A DNA stretch of 64,000 bases, from positions 3,472,001 through 3,536,000 of the forward strand of contig NZ_CP139195.1 in the NCBI RefSeq assembly GCF_034057115.1, given 5' to 3'. Both the position numbers and the translations under genes were made by a program. Shown one piece after another: positions 61,139 to 64,000 of this stretch. The notes beneath the pieces were generated by a model, which saw nothing but the letters and a program-made list of their open reading frames with translations, was not told the origin of the DNA and did not search any database. The stretch is from Pseudomonas sp. AN-1. GTDB lineage: Bacteria > Pseudomonadota > Gammaproteobacteria > Pseudomonadales > Pseudomonadaceae. Each line of letters starts with the position of its first letter. The first letter of the stretch is position 1.

Positions 61139-61705
61139 TCACTCGCTCGTCCACGGACAATAGCACCCCACCGCCAGGCTGCCCGTGCTCTGCACCGGCC
61201 GGCCGGCGAGCAGCGCCTCGAGCACCGGCTCGATGAAGCTGTTGCTCGAGGTGCACACCGCCCCCTCGCTGTACGGCCCGACGTAGGCCAGCCGGCCATC
61301 CCGATCCCAGATCGCCACCGCCGGGCTGGCCGGCAGTCGTTCCGCGCCGGGCAGCTCGCGCAGCGGCTGCAGGGCCTTGAGCGTCTCCGGCAGCTGGCCG
61401 CGGCTGCCGGGCTTCTGCCAGACGTGGAAGCTCACCTCCTGGCCGGCGAAGCGCTGCACCAGTTCGGCCAGGTGCTGCTGGTTGCCGACGTTGCACGGGC
61501 AGGGCGGGTCCCACAGGTGCACCACGCGGATCGTCCCCGGGCCGGCCAGTTCGGCCGGCAGGCGCAGGCCGGCGGCGTCGAACAGCACGGTGGTTTCGCT
61601 GAACGGACGGATGTAGCGCGCCTGGTACCACTGGTACAGGCTCCACAGTGCCACCGCGCAGGCGAGGGCGACCAGGCTGAGGACGAGGGGCTTGCGGCGG
61701 GGCAT
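61139..61705 (-). CDS. Membrane-anchored thioredoxin-like protein with a Cys-Pro-Cys motif (DUF6436-like)
   Basis: A 188-residue protein. An N-terminal helix (about 8-22, LVLSLVALACAVALW) anchors it, the rest probably periplasmic. The thioredoxin-like core has HLWDPPCPCNVGNQQ with Cys69 and Cys71, where classical proteins have CxxC. The C-terminal AVGCYCPW adds two more Cys. A thiol-disulfide or metal-binding role is inferred. It stands alone, divergent from the alpha/beta hydrolase gene. Confidence 0.75.
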   Translation of the reverse strand: MPRRKPLVLSLVALACAVALWSLYQWYQARYIRPFSETTVLFDAAGLRLPAELAGPGTIRVVHLWDPPCPCNVGNQQHLAELVQRFAGQEVSFHVWQKPGSRGQLPETLKALQPLRELPGAERLPASPAVAIWDRDGRLAYVGPYSEGAVCTSSNSFIEPVLEALLAGRPVQSTGSLAVGCYCPWTSE

Positions 61706-61815
61706 GGGGTTACCTGCGGAAAATGACGGTCAAGCTTGCCATGTCGGCGCGCTGGCCTAAAGATCAGCAGAGGCGGCCGATCAGCGCACTGCTCCGATAA
61801 CAGCGGCCGAAACCC

Positions 61816-62748
61816 ATGAACGAAACCTTCGATCCCCAGCGCCTGCGCCGGCAACTGCCGCCGCTGGCCGCCGCCGCGGCCGAGAGCGGCCCGCAGGTGC
61901 AGGCCTACCGCCGCTACTACGGCCTGCAGCACCGTCCCGACATCCACAGCCGCCTCGGCTGGGTGGAGGTCGAGGGGCGGCGGGTCGCCGTGCAGGGCTG
62001 GTGGCGCGACGATGCGCGGGCCACCGTGCTGCTGCTGCACGGCTACTACGACCACATGGGCCTGTACCGCCACGTGTTCGACTGGGCGCTGACGATGAAC
62101 TTCGCCGTGCTGTCCTGCGACCTGCCCGGTCACGGCCTGTCCGAGGGCGAGCCGGCGAGCATCGGCGACTTCGCCGAGTATCAGGCGGTGCTCGCCGCGC
62201 TGTTCCAGGCCGCCGAGCTGCTCAACCTGCCGCAGCCCTGGCACCTGTTCGGCCAGAGCACCGGCGGCGCCATCCTGCTCGACTATCTGCTGACCGGTGC
62301 GCCGCGCCCGGATCTCGGCCAGACCGTGCTGCTCGCCCCGCTGGTGCGCCCGCGCGCCTGGCTGCGCTCACGGCTCAGCTACCACCTGCTCAACCCCTTC
62401 GTCAGCCGGATCGCCCGCCGCTTCAGCGACAACTCCGGCGACGCGGCCTTCCTCGACTTCGTGCGGCGCGATCCCCTGCAGGCGCAGGTGCTGCCCACCG
62501 CCTGGGTCGGCGCGCTGGCGCGCTGGATTCCGCGCATCGAGGAGGCTGCGCCTTCGGCGCGCACGCCGCTGATCATCCAGGGCGACGCCGACATGACGGT
62601 GGACTGGCAGCACAATCTCGAGGTGCTGCAGGACAAGTTCCGCGGCGCCGAGCAGCTGATCCTGCCCGGCGCGCGGCATCACCTGGTCAACGAGGACGAG
62701 GAGCAGCGCCGGCGGCTGTTCGCCCTGCTCGGCGAGCGCTTCGCCTGA
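61816..62748 (+). CDS. Alpha/beta hydrolase (serine aminopeptidase S33/monoacylglycerol lipase-like)
   Basis: A 310-residue hydrolase. The nucleophile elbow is FGQSTGG (Ser148); the oxyanion segment is LLLHGYYDHMG (about 72-82); the acid is in IQGDADMTVDW (about 255) and the His in GARHHLVNE (about 290). No signal peptide. Lysophospholipase or monoglyceride lipase activity is possible, not proven. Upstream lies a short gap with a -10-like TAACAG but no consensus promoter. Confidence 0.87.
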   Translation: MNETFDPQRLRRQLPPLAAAAAESGPQVQAYRRYYGLQHRPDIHSRLGWVEVEGRRVAVQGWWRDDARATVLLLHGYYDHMGLYRHVFDWALTMNFAVLSCDLPGHGLSEGEPASIGDFAEYQAVLAALFQAAELLNLPQPWHLFGQSTGGAILLDYLLTGAPRPDLGQTVLLAPLVRPRAWLRSRLSYHLLNPFVSRIARRFSDNSGDAAFLDFVRRDPLQAQVLPTAWVGALARWIPRIEEAAPSARTPLIIQGDADMTVDWQHNLEVLQDKFRGAEQLILPGARHHLVNEDEEQRRRLFALLGERFA

Positions 62749-62836
62749 GCGGCGCTGCTAGCATGGCGGCCGTTTCGATCCGCCGCGACGGCGGCACAGG
62801 CAACCCGGGCGCGCCGGCGCGAGAGAGTTTCACCCC

Positions 62837-63445
62837 ATGTTTGAAGGCATAGTCGATTTCATCGCGCAGACGGGCTACCTCGGCGTGTTCCTGCTGATGG
62901 TCCTGGAGAACGTCTTCCCGCCCATCCCCTCCGAGCTGATCATGCCGCTGGCCGGCTTCGCCGCCGCCAAGGGCGAGCTGAGCGTCGCCGGCGTGCTGCT
63001 GGCGGGTACCGCCGGATCGGTGTTCGGCGCGCTGCCCTGGTACTACGCCGGCTACTTCTTCGGCAGCGCGCGGCTGAAGCGGCTGGCCGGGCGTTTCGGC
63101 CGGGTGATGACCCTGTCGCCGCGCGACGTGGATACCGCCTGCGCCTGGTTCGAGCGCCACGGCTGGCAGGCCACCCTGTTCGGCCGCCTGGTCCCGGCGG
63201 TGCGCACGCTGATCTCGGTCCCTGCCGGCATGGTCGCCATGCCGCTGCGCGCCTTCCTGTTCTACTCGACGCTCGGCTCGCTGGTGTGGACCGGCGCGCT
63301 GACCGCCGCCGGCTACCTGCTGCACGGCCAGTATGCGCTGGTCGCCGACTACGTCGATCCGCTGTCCAAGGTGGTGGTGCTGGTGGTGGTCGGCGTGTAC
63401 CTGTACCGGCTGATCACCCACAAGGGCGCCAACGGCGAGGCCTGA
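62837..63445 (+). CDS. DedA-family inner-membrane protein
   Basis: A 202-residue protein with about four to five helices. Family motifs are ENVFPPIPSELIMPLAGF (about 24-41), and GRLVPAVRTLISVPAGMVAM (about 115-134) with the conserved Arg. DedA proteins support membrane-potential homeostasis and undecaprenyl-phosphate/lipid scrambling. Start ATG 62837. Terminator follows. Confidence 0.92.
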   Translation: MFEGIVDFIAQTGYLGVFLLMVLENVFPPIPSELIMPLAGFAAAKGELSVAGVLLAGTAGSVFGALPWYYAGYFFGSARLKRLAGRFGRVMTLSPRDVDTACAWFERHGWQATLFGRLVPAVRTLISVPAGMVAMPLRAFLFYSTLGSLVWTGALTAAGYLLHGQYALVADYVDPLSKVVVLVVVGVYLYRLITHKGANGEA

Positions 63446-63469
63446 AGCGCCGTCCGCGTTCGCCAACAC

Positions 63470-63496
63470 AGCCCGAGGCCATCCTCGGGCTTTTTG
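63470..63496 (+). terminator. Intrinsic terminator after the DedA gene
   Basis: AGCCCGAGG (63470-63478), loop CCAT, CCTCGGGCT (63483-63491), then TTTTG. It separates the DedA gene from the convergent rtcB. Confidence 0.93.
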
Positions 63497-63509
63497 TTGG
63501 CGCCGCGCC

Positions 63510-64000
63510 TCAGCCCTTGACGCACACCAGCGGGCGCAGCCGCGCCACCCGCCGCGCGAGGCCGGCCTGCTCGGCGGCCTCGACCACCGCGCCGACGTCC
63601 TTGTAGGCCAGCGGCGCCTCCTCGGCGACGCCGCGCAGGCTCGGGCTGCGGATCAGGATGCCGCGCCGTGCCAGCTCGTCGACCACGCCGCGGCCCTGCC
63701 AGCGGTTCAGCGCCTCGTGGCGGCTCATCGCCCGCCCGGCGCCGTGGCAGGCCGAGGCGAAGGCGTGCTCCGGCGCACCGCCGGCGCCGGCCAGAATCCA
63801 GGAGCCGGTGCCCATGCTGCCGCCGATCAGCACCGGCTGGCCGACCGCGCGGTACTCCGCCGGCAGCTCGGGGTGGCCGGGGCCGAAGGCGCGGGTGGCG
63901 CCCTTGCGGTGGACGAACAGGCGGCGGCGCTCGCCGCCGACGATGTGGCTCTCCTCCTTGCAGGTGTTGTGCGACACGTCGTAGAGCAGCGGCATGGCGA
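63510..64000 (-). CDS. rtcB: RNA-splicing ligase RtcB, C-terminal part (cut by window end)
   Basis: The last 160 or so residues of RtcB, which joins 2',3'-cyclic-phosphate and 5'-OH RNA ends with GTP and Mn2+. Motifs are SHNTCKEE, GGSMGTGSWI and CHGAGRAMSR, whose His is the guanylylated residue. The C-terminal end LRPLVCVKG is normal. The start lies beyond 64000; the internal Met at 63995 is not the true start. Confidence 0.93.
   Translation of the reverse strand, partial: AMPLLYDVSHNTCKEESHIVGGERRRLFVHRKGATRAFGPGHPELPAEYRAVGQPVLIGGSMGTGSWILAGAGGAPEHAFASACHGAGRAMSRHEALNRWQGRGVVDELARRGILIRSPSLRGVAEEAPLAYKDVGAVVEAAEQAGLARRVARLRPLVCVKG

Overview
The window is about 64 kb of chromosome from a GC-rich gammaproteobacterium, almost certainly a Pseudomonas or close relative (Pseudomonadaceae). 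The basis is the protein sequences and a gene order that, from memory, matches Pseudomonas aeruginosa PAO1 over long stretches: birA-coaX-SPOR-tRNAs-tufB through rplQ, then uvrA-MFS-ssb, then an epimerase pair-oprG-zinc operon-cnoX through pgpA. No phage, IS element, integron or CRISPR array is visible. It is mostly core genome, so the interest lies in regulatory DNA, synteny breaks and a few accessory genes.

Region 1 (1-4.5 kb): the 3' half of a 23S rRNA gene, 5S rRNA and a terminator, then birA, coaX and a SPOR-domain membrane protein, then tRNA-Tyr, tRNA-Gly and tRNA-Thr leading into tufB.

Region 2 (4.5-36 kb): the translation and transcription superlocus. It holds tufB, tRNA-Trp, secE-nusG, rplKAJL, rpoBC, rpsL-rpsG-fusA-tufA, the S10 genes (rpsJ to rpsN), the spc genes (rpsH to rpmJ) and the alpha genes (rpsM-rpsK-rpsD-rpoA-rplQ). 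Sub-operon boundaries are marked by hairpin terminators followed by consensus sigma70 promoters with 17-bp spacers. At two boundaries the promoter -35 box lies inside the terminator.

Region 3 (36-43 kb): uvrA on the minus strand, a divergent MFS transporter, ssb, and a pair of NAD-dependent sugar-nucleotide family proteins. The first of that pair has lost its catalytic Tyr/Lys. katA and bfrA, which lie between rplQ and uvrA in several pseudomonads, are absent.

Region 4 (43-50 kb): oprG/ompW with a well-placed ANR/FNR box, then a four-gene operon read leftwards (His-rich DUF2796, ABC ATPase, FtsX-like permease, DUF3299) behind a Zur-like palindrome. Next come a small conserved gene, cnoX/ybbN, thpR and a methyltransferase.

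Region 5 (49.7-56 kb): nrdR and the riboflavin locus ribD - FMN riboswitch - ribE - ribBX - ribH - nusB - thiL - pgpA. Between the riboswitch and ribE is a 12-codon ORF whose Shine-Dalgarno is inside a perfect hairpin and whose stop codon overlaps the ribE start.

Region 6 (56-64 kb): accessory metabolism. It contains a periplasmic retropepsin-like protein, an archaeal-type nucleoside/AMP phosphorylase next to a PRPP-synthetase-like protein, an isoprenylcysteine-methyltransferase-like membrane protein, a lower-GC acyltransferase, a Cys-Pro-Cys thioredoxin-fold protein, an alpha/beta hydrolase, a DedA protein and a truncated rtcB. The phosphorylase/PRPP-synthetase-like pair is the best candidate for an under-described system; the riboswitch-mini-ORF device and the terminator/promoter overlaps are the best regulatory observations.
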